Assembly (NCBI GenBank): GCA_963702995.1
Contig: OY969783.1
Location: 6,200,001-6,264,000 of the forward strand
Length of the DNA: 64,000 bases
Reading direction: 5' to 3'
Source: MFD04580-c1 sp963702995
GTDB lineage: Bacteria; Planctomycetota; Phycisphaerae; Tepidisphaerales; Tepidisphaeraceae
A program made the translations under genes and the position numbers. Below, in pieces: positions 37,259-45,937 of this stretch. The notes under the pieces were generated by a model that saw only the letters and a list, made by a program, of their open reading frames with translations, was not told the DNA's origin and ran no database searches. Position 1 is the first letter of the stretch. The number at the start of each line of letters is the position of its first letter.

Positions 37259-37409
37259 CCAGATTCGCGATCGCGAGTCGGCGGAAAAGCACGGCGGAAA
37301 CGAGCCCTTCCGGAATGTCGATTCATGTTTGGGCGTCTCATGTTTGGGCGTCTGGCCCCGGGCCGAGTCGAGCCGAATCATCCTTGTTATGCACCAGGAA
37401 GGCGAGCAT

Positions 37410-37613
37410 ATGAAGAAGGCGCTGCTGTTGGGAATGTTGGCTCTGTCCTCGCTCGTCGGCGTCGGTTGCAACTCGCCCGCCTACACCGCCGATGAACGTC
37501 ACGCGATGATCCTGCGGAACTGGGACTACGAAGGCAAACAGGCGACGGAGGACTTCGCGGTCTACGGGATGTACGATCGCGCCAGTCACCTCACCCCGTG
37601 GCATGTCCGGTAG
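37410..37613 (+). CDS. Small lipoprotein
   Basis: The 67-aa product begins MKKALLLGMLALSSLVGVGC, a textbook lipoprotein signal with lipobox LVGVGC, so the mature peptide has about 48 residues starting NSPAYTADERHAM. The mature part is polar (ILRNWDYEGKQATEDFAVYG) with no known domain. AGGAAGG lies 5-11 bases before the ATG, and a TTGACA/TAAATT promoter is upstream. Function unknown. Confidence 0.78.
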   Translation: MKKALLLGMLALSSLVGVGCNSPAYTADERHAMILRNWDYEGKQATEDFAVYGMYDRASHLTPWHVR

Positions 37614-37654
37614 GCGGCGGGTCGGTTCGCAATTCCATTTCAAGCCTATGCGCT

Positions 37655-37760
37655 TGTCGGGACCGCATAGCGGTCCGCTATAACTCGGTCATAAGATCGA
37701 CCCCATGCCGCCCTCCATGAAGGGCACGTGACGTACGGGACCGCCTCGCGGCCCCTACGG
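37655..37760. repeat. Two small GC-rich hairpins
   Basis: GGACCGC-ATA-GCGGTCC (37660-37676) and a second GGGACCGCCTCGCGGCCCC-type hairpin (about 37738-37756) lie between the small lipoprotein and the gene at 37808. Each is followed by similar sequence containing AAGATCGACCC, so they look like two decayed copies of one short repeat. Confidence 0.5.
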
Positions 37761-37807
37761 AGCGATCCGAAGATCGACCCATCGATTCTTAACGGTCAAC
37801 TGCGAGC

Positions 37808-37993
37808 TTACCCCACCATCCGAAGCCGGTTCGTTTTGCGGGCGACGACGGCGATGGTCTGATTGCGGCGGCCGGCGTTCTCCAGGTGCTGTAGGTACTG
37901 CTTCAGCGATTCGGCGTCGAACTGATTTAGAAACGTCGGCTGAGCCGTCACGTTATACTTGCGGATGTCGTCGATCAGTTGACGTTTGTTCAT
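37808..37993 (-). CDS. Small conserved-looking hypothetical protein
   Basis: The 61-aa basic protein from ATG 37993 reads MNKRQLIDDIRKYNVTAQPT, then FLNQFDAESLKQYLQHLENAG, RRNQTIAVVARKTNRLRMVG. It is predicted to be helical, with a highly charged N-terminus, and has no signal peptide. I do not recognise a named family. The natural-looking amphipathic pattern and sensible start make it a likely real small gene. It is divergent from the gene at 38256. Confidence 0.6.
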   Translation of the reverse strand: MNKRQLIDDIRKYNVTAQPTFLNQFDAESLKQYLQHLENAGRRNQTIAVVARKTNRLRMVG

Positions 37994-38255
37994 AGCGGTT
38001 ATACTTTCGAATCGAGGCGGTTCGGGCGTGGGAAGGCGGGGCGGCCGCAGCGCGTGCGTGAGCCGTGTCGCGTCCGAACAAACGGCGCCGCCACGGTTTG
38101 CGGCCCCGCGTACGGCTGTTCTGATCGGACGTTCGCGACGCACAACTTGAGCCGCCCGGGTGAATCGCGAGGCTCGCCCGCGGCGCGTTGGCCTCGGCGT
38201 CGGCCTGGCGGCCCGTCCCGCGGCGAACCCAATTCTCACCTTTCGGAATACAGCG

Positions 38256-39095
38256 ATGCCAGACCCTGAAGCGACTCAACCCGGCGTGTCCGCCGCAACG
38301 ATGGGCTATCCCGCCCCGGCGCCAGCGCCCGCCGCCCACCACGAGGGGCTCTCCCACCTGAAGAAGATGTCAACCACCGCCGGCATCGGCAGCGGCGAGT
38401 ACGTCGCCGTTAACCCGATCGCCGTCGCCGCCGTCATCCTCGGGTTCTGCAGCGTGTTCGTGCCGATCTTCGGCTCAAGCATCCTCCTCCTGATCCCGCT
38501 CGGGGCGATCGTAGCGGCCGTCGTATCCTGGCGCCAGGTCGGCGACAGCAATGGCACGCAGACCGGCAAGATGCTCGCGGTCGTCGGGATTGTCGTCGCC
38601 GTGCTGATCGGCGGGGGGACGGTCGCATCGCAGGTGGTCAGCCACCTGAAAACGCGTGCCGACGAAAAGCGGATCAAGGATGTGATCGCCACCTTCGGGA
38701 ACTACGCGGCCGCCCACAATGGGAAGGCGGCCTATGAATTGTTCGGCGAGCCGTTCAAGCAGCGCTTCGGCGAAGACCGGGTCGCTGAAGTGATCGACTC
38801 ACTGAGCCATACGCGCGAAGCGGGCGCTGTGCTCGACATGACCTCGAACGGCCGCATCGAGTTCGACCCGGATTCGACCAAGCCCCAGGCTGTTGCGATG
38901 GGGCTGCTGCGGTTTGAAAAGTCGTCCGAGCCGTATCGCGTCGGAATGCGGCTGAAGAAGTCGGGGGAGCGCTGGCTGATCGAAGAAATGCCGACGCTTT
39001 TCCCGCTGGAATCCGCCAAGCCGCAGGCGGCCGGCGGCGGCGGTATCGCGACGCCGTACGCCCCCGCCGGCCCTCCGGTGCCGGCCGGCCCGTAA
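38256..39095 (+). CDS. DUF4190-like membrane protein
   Basis: The 279-aa protein from ATG 38256 has a Pro/Ala-rich cytoplasmic start and two helices (IAVAAVILGFCSVFVPIFGSSILLLIPLGAI, MLAVVGIVVAVLIGGGTVA) spaced as in DUF4190 proteins. A periplasmic region with a DUF4878/SnoaL-like look follows (FGNYAAAHNGKAAYELFGEPFKQRFGEDRVAEVID, YRVGMRLKKSGERWLIEEMPTLF). The tail is Gly/Pro-rich. Function unknown. A rho-independent terminator follows at 39159. Confidence 0.72.
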   Translation: MPDPEATQPGVSAATMGYPAPAPAPAAHHEGLSHLKKMSTTAGIGSGEYVAVNPIAVAAVILGFCSVFVPIFGSSILLLIPLGAIVAAVVSWRQVGDSNGTQTGKMLAVVGIVVAVLIGGGTVASQVVSHLKTRADEKRIKDVIATFGNYAAAHNGKAAYELFGEPFKQRFGEDRVAEVIDSLSHTREAGAVLDMTSNGRIEFDPDSTKPQAVAMGLLRFEKSSEPYRVGMRLKKSGERWLIEEMPTLFPLESAKPQAAGGGGIATPYAPAGPPVPAGP

Positions 39096-39158
39096 AACCG
39101 CGCTGACCCCGTCCCCTTCCTCCTCCGTCCCCCAAGGTCAACGTAAACATTATCACCA

Positions 39159-39198
39159 GGCCCAGCGATCGCCTTGCGACCGCTGGGCCGGTTTTTTC
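39159..39198 (+). terminator. Rho-independent terminator
   Basis: Stem CCCAGCGATCGC / GCGACCGCTGGG (one mismatch pair) with loop CTT, followed after CCGG by TTTTTT (39192-39197). It ends the DUF4190-like gene. The remaining gap to 39527 holds no gene unless the next gene starts at ATG 39438. Confidence 0.8.
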
Positions 39199-39526
39199 AT
39201 TAGGCTTTCGCGGGCAAGCGTTCCGCGGGCCTGACACGTTTTGTCACGCAGGCTCAAGGGGATCGGGGCGACGTCCGATAATGAATGGGCGGGATTCTCG
39301 AGCCCGTCCTGCTCAATCGCGACCGGCCTCTGGACGATATGGGCGCTGGCAGCCCCGGTCTTTCGGCGGGGCCAGACCGTTAAAGTGTTTGCGGTCCCCA
39401 CGCTACAGTCGTCAAAGGCAGGACAAGGTAAGCGCGAATGACCAGCCGCCAGCGCCCGACAGCCCGGTTGCAGTCCGTCCTCCCCGCCCTGAAAGGGTGG
39501 CGCGGCGCTGATCTGGGCGCGGGTCG

Positions 39527-40878
39527 TTGGGCGTGCTGATGACGTTCGTGGCGGCCGGCGTTTTCACGTTGGCGCCCGGTTGTGTCGGGCCCTATACGCC
39601 GGTGCAGCCGCTGGCGCACACGCACAACGGCGCGCCGGCTTCGGAAGCCGACCCAGGCACGGGCGGCGACGCGCAGGCCAACATCAACCCGCCGCCCAAA
39701 CGCGGGCTTGAAGCGGAATGGCCGAAATGGAACGCGCACGTCAGTGACCCAAAGGTCGTCAACGTGTTTGGCGAGATCGACGGCGTGCCCCGCTCGCCCG
39801 GAAAAATGACTGGCGACGCGGGCTTTCAGCAGCACACGTACACCGACGAGGGGGCCGACAGTGACGTCGCCGTTGACCCGATGGGGAAGTGGATCGCCTT
39901 CGCCTCGACGCGCCATAGCGAGCATACGGACATCTACGTTCAGCGGGTCGATGGCACCAGCGTGACCGAGCTGACCAGCGACGCGGCCGACGATGCCTAT
40001 CCCTGCTTCAGCCCGGACGGCAAGGCCATCGCATTTGCCAGCACGCGTGCCGGGTCGTGGCAGATCTATGTGATGGACACCGACGGCCGCAACGTCACCC
40101 AGGTGACCAACAGCAGCCTTCAGTGCATCCATCCGAGCTTCAGCCCGGACGGCGGCCGGCTGGTCTATTCAGCGATCGGGTCACGCTCCAATCAGTGGGA
40201 GCTCTGGACGGCCGACCTTCGAAGCGGCGAGAAGCGGATGATCGGGTATGGCCTGTTCCCGCGATGGTCGCCGGACCGAACCGTCGATCGGATCGTCTAT
40301 CAGAAGGCGCGTCAGCGGGGCGGGCGCTGGTTCAGTATCTGGACGCTTGATCTGATCGAAGGCGAAGGCCGCCGCATGACCGAAGTCGTCGCCAGCACCA
40401 ACGCCGCCGTCGTCTCGCCGGCCTGGAGCCCTGACGGCCGCCGCCTCGTCTTCGCCACGGTCGTCGAGCCGGTTCGGGCGCCGGGCGCCACGGCGCGAAC
40501 GGAACGGTGGGGCACCCGGGGAACGCCCCGGCTGACGAAGCGAAGCCGGCCGAAAGCCCGGCCCGCGAAGACCGGCCCAAGCCTGGCGGCAAATCGCGGC
40601 CGCCGCGCGGGCAGCAGGATGTCTGGACCGTCGATGCCGACGGCACCAATCGCCAGCGGCTGACCGACGGCAACGGGACCAACCTGTCCCCGTACTGGGG
40701 CGCCGACAACCGGATCTATTTCATCAGTGATCGCGGGGGGAACGAGTGCGTCTGGTCGGTCCGAGCGGACCCGGCCCGCGCGTCGCACATTGCCGCGGCG
40801 CCGATGCCCGCGGGCGCCGATCACGAGAAGGCGGGCGGGGCGGCAGCGGCCGTTGACCCGCGTGAACCGGATCGGTAG
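39527..40878 (+). CDS. TolB/WD40-like beta-propeller protein (one or two frame breaks)
   Basis: About 450 aa with one missing base restored near 40480-40510. Repeats of the TolB-type PD40 motif are clear: WIAFASTRHSEHTDIYVQRVDG, YPCFSPDGKAIAFASTRAGSW, HPSFSPDGGRLVYSAIGSRS, FPRWSPDRTVDRIVYQKAR, SPAWSPDGRRLVFATV and LSPYWGADNRIYFISDRGGNE. The N-terminus contains MTFVAAGVFTLAPGC, a lipobox-like signal. An ATG at 39438 with AAGG upstream could be the true start if another base is missing near 39525, giving MTSRQRPTARLQS as n-region. The product is probably a periplasmic lipoprotein; the partner is unknown. Confidence 0.75.
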
Positions 40879-40924
40879 CGAACCGTTCCAGGCAACAACG
40901 CCGGCCCCCGGCGATGTCGCCCGA

Positions 40925-40995
40925 AGTGCCGCCGTGCCCTCACCGGCGGACCTTCTGTGCCGGCGGCCACCGCCGGTGAGGGCACTGGCGGCACG
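40925..40995. repeat. Dispersed palindromic repeat, family A, copy 5
   Basis: Arms GTGCCGCCGTGCCCTCACCG and CGCCGGTGAGGGCACTGGCG with a ~20-bp loop. Upstream AACCGTTCCAGGCAACAACG (about 40880) matches copies 1 and 3. It separates the propeller gene from the next lipoprotein gene. Confidence 0.82.
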
Positions 40996-41092
40996 TTGAG
41001 TGGCGCGCCGGCGCGGCTGGCACACGCACTGGGGCACGACGCCCGACCTCTGGAAGAACCGTCTTCTGGAACACCGCTTCAAGGACGAAGCC

Positions 41093-41857
41093 ATGACTCG
41101 AACCCACTCGCCCCGTTTCACGTCTTCACCCCCGCGCGGCGTCGCCGCGGCGCTCCTGTCCCTGTCGATCGCGCTGGTGGCGGGGTGCGCTAAGACGCCC
41201 GAATGGGGAATGGAGCACGTCCTGATGATGCCGGGCAAGAGCAGGCAGGTCTGGGCGGTCGCGCCGGCGGTCAACCTGAGCGGCCATCGCGAGGTGGACC
41301 CGCTGCTTCAATCGGACATCCTTTACCAGCAGCTTCAGGAAGTGCGCGGGTTGACCGTGATCCCGGTTGATCGGGTGGTCGCCGCGTACGCCGGGCTCAA
41401 GGTCGAGAAAGTCCAGACGCCGGAGCAGGCGGCGCTGGTCTGCGACCTGCTGGGTTGCGATGCGCTGATTGTGCCGAGCATCACGGCGTACGACGCCTAC
41501 GACCCACCCAAGTTCGGCGGGGCGCTGCAGTTGTTCAAGCGCTCGTCCGATTACGCGCGCCCGCCGCAGATCGACGTCCGGGAACTGGCGCGCGCCGCGT
41601 CACCAGGGCCCAATGTCTCGCTCCCGCCGCCACGGCGGACGGGGTTCGTCCAGGCGGTTGGCGTGTACGACGCGACGAACGGCACAGTACGGGACTCTTT
41701 ATGGGGTTACGCCGCGGGGCGTGAAGACCCGGTCGGGCCGATGGGCAAACGTGAATACCTGCTCAGTATGGACCGATACGTCGGCTTTGCCTACCACTCG
41801 CTCATTGAGGATCTGTTACGCGAGACTGATCGCTCGTCAAGGCGCCCCACGGGTTAG
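41093..41857 (+). CDS. Lipoprotein of CsgG/LpoB-like type
   Basis: From ATG 41093 (AAGGACG upstream) the product has 254 aa. Lipobox in SLSIALVAGC. The mature part has VWAVAPAVNLSGHREVDPLLQSDILYQQLQEVRGLTVIPVDRVVAAYA, AALVCDLLGCDALIVPSITAYDAYDPPKFGGALQLF and IEDLLRE. This is the alpha/beta pattern of CsgG- or LpoB-like lipoproteins, as in the pair at 31769-33239. It lies 214 bp after the propeller protein gene on the same strand, with a palindromic repeat between. Its role is unknown; envelope assembly is inference. Confidence 0.75.
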   Translation: MTRTHSPRFTSSPPRGVAAALLSLSIALVAGCAKTPEWGMEHVLMMPGKSRQVWAVAPAVNLSGHREVDPLLQSDILYQQLQEVRGLTVIPVDRVVAAYAGLKVEKVQTPEQAALVCDLLGCDALIVPSITAYDAYDPPKFGGALQLFKRSSDYARPPQIDVRELARAASPGPNVSLPPPRRTGFVQAVGVYDATNGTVRDSLWGYAAGREDPVGPMGKREYLLSMDRYVGFAYHSLIEDLLRETDRSSRRPTG

Positions 41858-42067
41858 GACGATTGAGTTGGGGACGTCGCCGGGTCGCCTTCCGCACCGC
41901 GGCGTGCGATGCCCTGGATGCGACGCCTCGTGCGACGCCGGCCCGATGTGTAACGCCTTGCCCAAGCCTCTGTCCCTCGCGGCACAGAGGTCGAAGGTTC
42001 TGAACGCCGCGCAGGCTCGTCCGCCCGCTCATTCCCGGGCCGGCGGCACAAGCATTTGGAGACAGAC

Positions 42068-42322
42068 ATGCCCCAGACGCCAGAGAGGACCGACCCGGCC
42101 GCTACGCCTTCGACCCGGACATTGAGCCTGGTGAAGGGGCAACAGCATTTCTGCTTTCGTTACGAAACGGGGCAGGAAGTGCGGGTGTTGGACGCGCTGG
42201 TCGAAATGGTCAACCGTCGCGACGTCACGTTCGATTGGTTCGACGCCGCCGTCCTCTCACACCAGCTCGGTCAGCATTTGGCGAAAGAATTGAAGGCCTA
42301 TTTGCCGAAGAAAGCTGCGTAA
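42068..42322 (+). CDS. Small hypothetical protein
   Basis: The 84-aa protein from ATG 42068, with GGAG six bases upstream, contains SLVKGQQHFCFRYETGQEVRVLDALVEMVNRRDVTFDWFDAAVLSHQLGQHLAKELKAYLPKK. It is small, cytoplasmic and mostly alpha/beta, and I do not recognise a named family. It is preceded by a lipoprotein gene and followed by an 18-bp tandem repeat array and the recombinase gene. Confidence 0.72.
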   Translation: MPQTPERTDPAATPSTRTLSLVKGQQHFCFRYETGQEVRVLDALVEMVNRRDVTFDWFDAAVLSHQLGQHLAKELKAYLPKKAA

Positions 42323-42547
42323 GTCGGTTGTCTGCGATCAGTTGTTAATCGGTCTTCCGCCGGCTCGCCTTTCGCTCCACGGGCGTGAGCCCCGATTCGC
42401 ATCGTCGGGGGTACGGCGACCGTCGGGTGATCGTGCCCTGCGCGCCGAAGTTCGCGCACGGCGATGCGATCGTACGAGCCATTGGGCTCGGCGATGCCGG
42501 CAGGGGCCCGGAGCGGCCGCAGACCGTAGAACGTCAGTCGTCGGTAT

Positions 42548-42672
42548 TGCCGACACGTCGGGCCAAGCCGACACGTCGGGCCAAGCCGACACGTCGGGCC
42601 AAGCCGACACGTCGGGCCAAGCCGACACGTCGGGCCAAGCCGACACGTCGGGCCAAGCCGACACGTCGGCAC
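42548..42672. repeat. 18-bp tandem repeat array upstream of the recombinase gene
   Basis: Seven consecutive copies of GCCGACACGTCGGGCCAA, the last one partial and diverging after ACACGTCGG. Six full units are identical. Each unit contains a near-palindrome CCGACACGTCGG. The array is open in several frames on both strands, but I see no gene that would use it. It ends ~107 bp before the recombinase start at 42779. Confidence 0.95.
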
Positions 42673-42778
42673 GGCCGACAAGCGTGGAACGAGGATCGTC
42701 CACGAGCGGGCCACCCGAATGAGCCGGTCGGGCGGCGATTAATACAGGTCTGGTCTTCCGTACCACGCACCGGTACCT

Positions 42779-44138
42779 ATGAACAGCGCAACCGCTTCCC
42801 CATCGCCCCTCGCCCCCGATCCGTCGGGCCAACCCGGCCCGTCCGGCGAGACTCGGCAGCCGACCCCGGCGACATCCACGACGGCCAACACACTTCCTGT
42901 CGCCGATCACCCGGCCGCTGAAGCGGGCAATCGTGCCCGGTCAACCGATGTGCAGTCGTCGTCCGCCGGAGACGCCTCAGGCGTCATTTCACAGGCCGCG
43001 TCCCCCAAGCACGCGGTGCTGCCGAGTCACCCTTTTTCCTCCCGGCCGGCGCCGGCGCAGGCCGGACGCATTGGCGACCCGCACCGTGGCGAACGGGTCG
43101 AGAAGACGTTCACTCCGCTCGTCCGTCAGTTCCTGGATTACCTCCGCCTTGAAAAACATTTCAGCGACTACACCGTCAAGAGCTACGGCGCGGACCTGAT
43201 CCAGTTCGGCCAGTTCCTCGGCGGAGAGATCGGTCAGCCGGTGGCGGCCGCCGGGGCGACCAAGCTGTCCCCCGACGAGGTGGACAAGAAGAAGCTCGCC
43301 TGCGAGCCGCTGACGATCCGGGAGTTCCTGGCCTACCTGTACGGCCAGAACTACACCAAGAGCACGACGGCCCGAAAGCTCGCGACACTGCGGAGCTTTT
43401 ACAAGTTCCTGATCCGCCGCGGCTTGGTGGCGGTCAACCCCCTAGAGCACCATCCGCACGCCCAAGCAGGACAAGCGCCTCCCCAAGTGCCTGGACCTGG
43501 AGCAGGTGCAGAAGCTGCTCGAGGCCCCCGGCGACGGGGACATCCTGGCCGCGCGGGATCGGGCGATGCTTGAGGTCCTCTACTCCAGCGGCATCCGGGT
43601 GAGCGAGCTGGTCGAGCTGGAGATGGCCGACCTTGACCTCGTTGAAGGCGTTCTTCGGGTTCGCGGCAAGGGCCGCAAGGACCGGCTCACACCGATCGGC
43701 AGCCAGGCGATCAAGGCGTTGCAGCGGTACTTTGAGATGCGTTCGATGGAGCCCAAGTGCCACGGCCCCGCCGCGGGCCATGTCTTCCTGAATAAGCACG
43801 GCGAGACGCTCAGCACGCGTTCGGTCCGCCGCAAGCTCGACAAGTACCTGATCGAAGCGGGCCTGGACCCGGGCATCAGCCCGCACACACTGCGACACAG
43901 CTTCGCGACCCACCTGCTGAACAACGGCGCCGACCTCCGCAGCGTGCAGGAACTGCTCGGCCATCAGAGCCTGAGCACCACGCAGATCTACACGCACCTG
44001 AGCACGAGCCGGATGAAGGAAGTTTACGACGCGGCCCACCCCCGCGCCGAAGTCTCGACCGTCGGGTCGATGGCCCACCCGGCGAGCGCGAACGTGGAGG
44101 GGCCTTCCCGCCCTTTCTACCCGGCTAAAGCCGGTTGA
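42779..44138 (+). CDS. XerC/XerD-type tyrosine recombinase with a long N-terminal extension (one frame break)
   Basis: About 452 aa with one frame break near 43443-43452. Residues 1-115 are Pro/Ala/Ser-rich and absent from typical Xer proteins of ~300 aa. The SAM-like core-binding domain follows (FLDYLRLEKHFSDYTVKSYGADLIQFGQFL, YTKSTTARKLATLRSFYKFL). The catalytic domain has Arg in SSGIRVSELVELEM, Lys in VRGKGRKDR, HTLRHSFATHLL, LLGHQSLSTTQIYTHLS with the nucleophilic Tyr. By family knowledge Xer recombinases resolve chromosome dimers at dif; whether this one is the housekeeping enzyme or a mobile-element integrase is undecided. A terminator follows at 44183. Confidence 0.88.
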
Positions 44139-44182
44139 AGCGCTGTCGCCGACTTCGGTGACGACCTGAAACGACGAACGAC

Positions 44183-44220
44183 GAGGCCCGCCGGCAAAGA
44201 TCGCCCGGCGGGCCTTTCTC
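44183..44220 (+). terminator. Rho-independent terminator after the recombinase gene
   Basis: Perfect 10-bp stem GGCCCGCCGG / CCGGCGGGCC with a nine-base loop, then TTTCTC. It lies between the recombinase stop and the convergent oxidoreductase gene, so it could serve both. Confidence 0.8.
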
Positions 44221-44324
44221 GTTGTCGCAGGGCCATCTCCAAAGCCACGTGATACGCGGCGTATCGCATCGGCCGGTGGCGGAGTAGACGACACCATCAC
44301 GACCGTGGGTCAGCCGGGAAAGCC

Positions 44325-45515
44325 TCATAGGCTGACGGTCCGCCTGGTCCGGGCCGATTCGAAGACCTTCTCGATGATCGCCATGTCGCGCAAGCCTTCT
44401 TCGCCGGGCGTCAGCGCGTCTTTCTTGTTCATGACGCACTCGGAGAAATGGTCCATCTCGGCCGCGAAATGGTTCACCGGCTCGATGTGAAGCTCGGTCT
44501 TGTCGGCACCCATCCCCGTATGGAGTCGCTGGCCGGTGTAGCTGAAGGCGGGGTCGAGCTCGATCCACCCCTTGTCGCCGAAGACGCGGAACCGGCGCGC
44601 CTGTGTCGCCCCGAAGCTGGCCGAGCAGTGCGCCAGCGTGCCCGACGGGAATCGGAGGTTGAACAGGACCGACCCCTCGACTTCGCGGAAGCGGTCGTCC
44701 GCCGGGTCGGAGTAGGTCCAGGCGGTTACCTCGATCGGCTCTTCCCCGGTGAGATACCGGCAGGCGTTGAGGCAATAGATGCCGACGTCCCCCATGGCGC
44801 CGCCGGCCGTCTCTTTACTCAGGCGGATGTTGGGGGCCTTGGTCTGTTGGAGGTTCTCGGCTTCGATGACGCGGAGCTTCCCGAACTCGCCGCTCCGGCA
44901 AAGCTCGATCGCCTTCTTGTTGAACGGCTCGTATCGCAGCCGATACGCGATCATCAGCTTCCGGTCGGCGGTGCGGCCGGCATCGATCATTTTCTGGCAG
45001 TCGGCGACGGTGGGCGCCATCGGCTTTTCACACAGCACGTGCTTGCCGGCCGCGAAGCCGCGGATCGTGTACTCGGCGTGCATCGAGTTGGGGAGGACGA
45101 TGTAGATGACATCAACCTCGGAGTTGTCGCGGAGCGAGTCGTAGTTCTGGTAGTTGTAAATCGCCTTCTCGGCGATGCCGTAGCGCTCCGCGACCTTTTT
45201 GGCCTTGTCGGCGTGGCCGCTCACCAAGGCCACGGGCCGGGAATGTTCGGCGACGGCAAAGGCCGGGAGGATCTCCTCCAGCGCTAGTTCACCCAACCCG
45301 ACGACCGCGTAGCCGAGCTTGCGGCCGAGCGGCTGGGGGATCGGGAGCTCCGGCGGCTGCTTATCAGGCGGCGCGAGGACAATGCCTGCCCCCGAAGCGG
45401 CCGCCAGAGGGCCGGCACCGATCCCGGCGGCCAGCAGGCCGTGGCTGGCGTTTCGCAGGATGTCGCGGCGGGTGGGGTCGGGACGGCTCGATTCGTACGG
45501 ATGTTCGTCGGGCAT
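44325..45515 (-). CDS. Secreted Gfo/Idh/MocA-family oxidoreductase
   Basis: From ATG 45515 (AGGAG six bases upstream) the product has 396 aa. It starts with a Tat-like signal, TRRDILRNASHGLLAAGIGAG. The Rossmann motif GYAVVGLGELALEEILPAF, the EKPMAPTVADCQKMI catalytic lysine segment, YRLRYEPFNKKAIELCRSG and GGAMGDVGIYCLNACRYLTG match the glucose-fructose oxidoreductase type. Such enzymes are NAD(P)-dependent; some keep the cofactor tightly bound after Tat export. The substrate is probably a sugar, possibly one released by the glycan hydrolases of this organism (inference). Confidence 0.9.
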   Translation of the reverse strand: MPDEHPYESSRPDPTRRDILRNASHGLLAAGIGAGPLAAASGAGIVLAPPDKQPPELPIPQPLGRKLGYAVVGLGELALEEILPAFAVAEHSRPVALVSGHADKAKKVAERYGIAEKAIYNYQNYDSLRDNSEVDVIYIVLPNSMHAEYTIRGFAAGKHVLCEKPMAPTVADCQKMIDAGRTADRKLMIAYRLRYEPFNKKAIELCRSGEFGKLRVIEAENLQQTKAPNIRLSKETAGGAMGDVGIYCLNACRYLTGEEPIEVTAWTYSDPADDRFREVEGSVLFNLRFPSGTLAHCSASFGATQARRFRVFGDKGWIELDPAFSYTGQRLHTGMGADKTELHIEPVNHFAAEMDHFSECVMNKKDALTPGEEGLRDMAIIEKVFESARTRRTVSL

Positions 45516-45635
45516 GGGCCACTCCTGTCTCGGTGTTGCGCCGCACGACACGGTGCGACGATGTCGAGAGTAGAGGAGGGGTTTGAGATGCCGCTACCCC
45601 AGAATTCTCCAGCGGATCAGCTTGGCGGGGCATTC

Positions 45636-45865
45636 TATCACTACAGCGCTACCTCGCGACTCGCGGCGAAACGAAGAAGGAAAAATCCAAAGCCCGAAGC
45701 CCGAAGGAACGACCAAGCGCAAAGAAAGAAAGAAAACCTATGAAAGCGGATGCGGAAGGAGAATCGTTTTTCCGCTTCGTCTTTCTTTTCTGCTTCCTTA
45801 GGATTTGGTGCTTCGGATTTCTCTTTTTTGGCAAGGCTTGATGGCTGTTCAGCGCCGCAGTGCTA
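45636..45865. mobile_element. 230-bp hairpin MITE-like element, family D copy 1
   Basis: Ends TATCACTACAGCGCT and AGCGCCGCAGTGCTA are imperfect terminal inverted repeats. The interior is purine-rich on the left (AAAATCCAAAGCCCGAAGCC, GAAAGAAAGAAAAC) and its complement on the right (GGATTTGGTGCTTCGGATTT), so the whole element folds into one hairpin. It is homologous to 59459-59672. No ORF. Confidence 0.78.
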
Positions 45866-45889
45866 TTGCGCAAAGCGGCTGCGCCGCCG

Positions 45890-45923
45890 TGGGCCCGCTT
45901 TGGCGGCCCGCAGAGCGGGCCCA
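45890..45923. terminator. GC-rich hairpin after the DUF4139 gene
   Basis: TGGGCCCGCTTTG / CAGAGCGGGCCCA with a short loop, 15 bp beyond the DUF4139 stop codon on the minus strand. It lacks a T-run, so a terminator role is only possible. Confidence 0.45.
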
Positions 45924-45937
45924 ACGAAGGCCGCACG

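Noticed and set aside
42548..42672. Possible CRISPR array
   Set aside because: Repeats abut without spacers, the unit is only 18 bp, and no cas genes are present.
42342..42722. ORFs on both strands through the 18-bp tandem array, encoding hexapeptide repeats
   Set aside because: An 18-bp unit without stops is open in several frames by itself; the flanking sequence lacks coding character and start signals.
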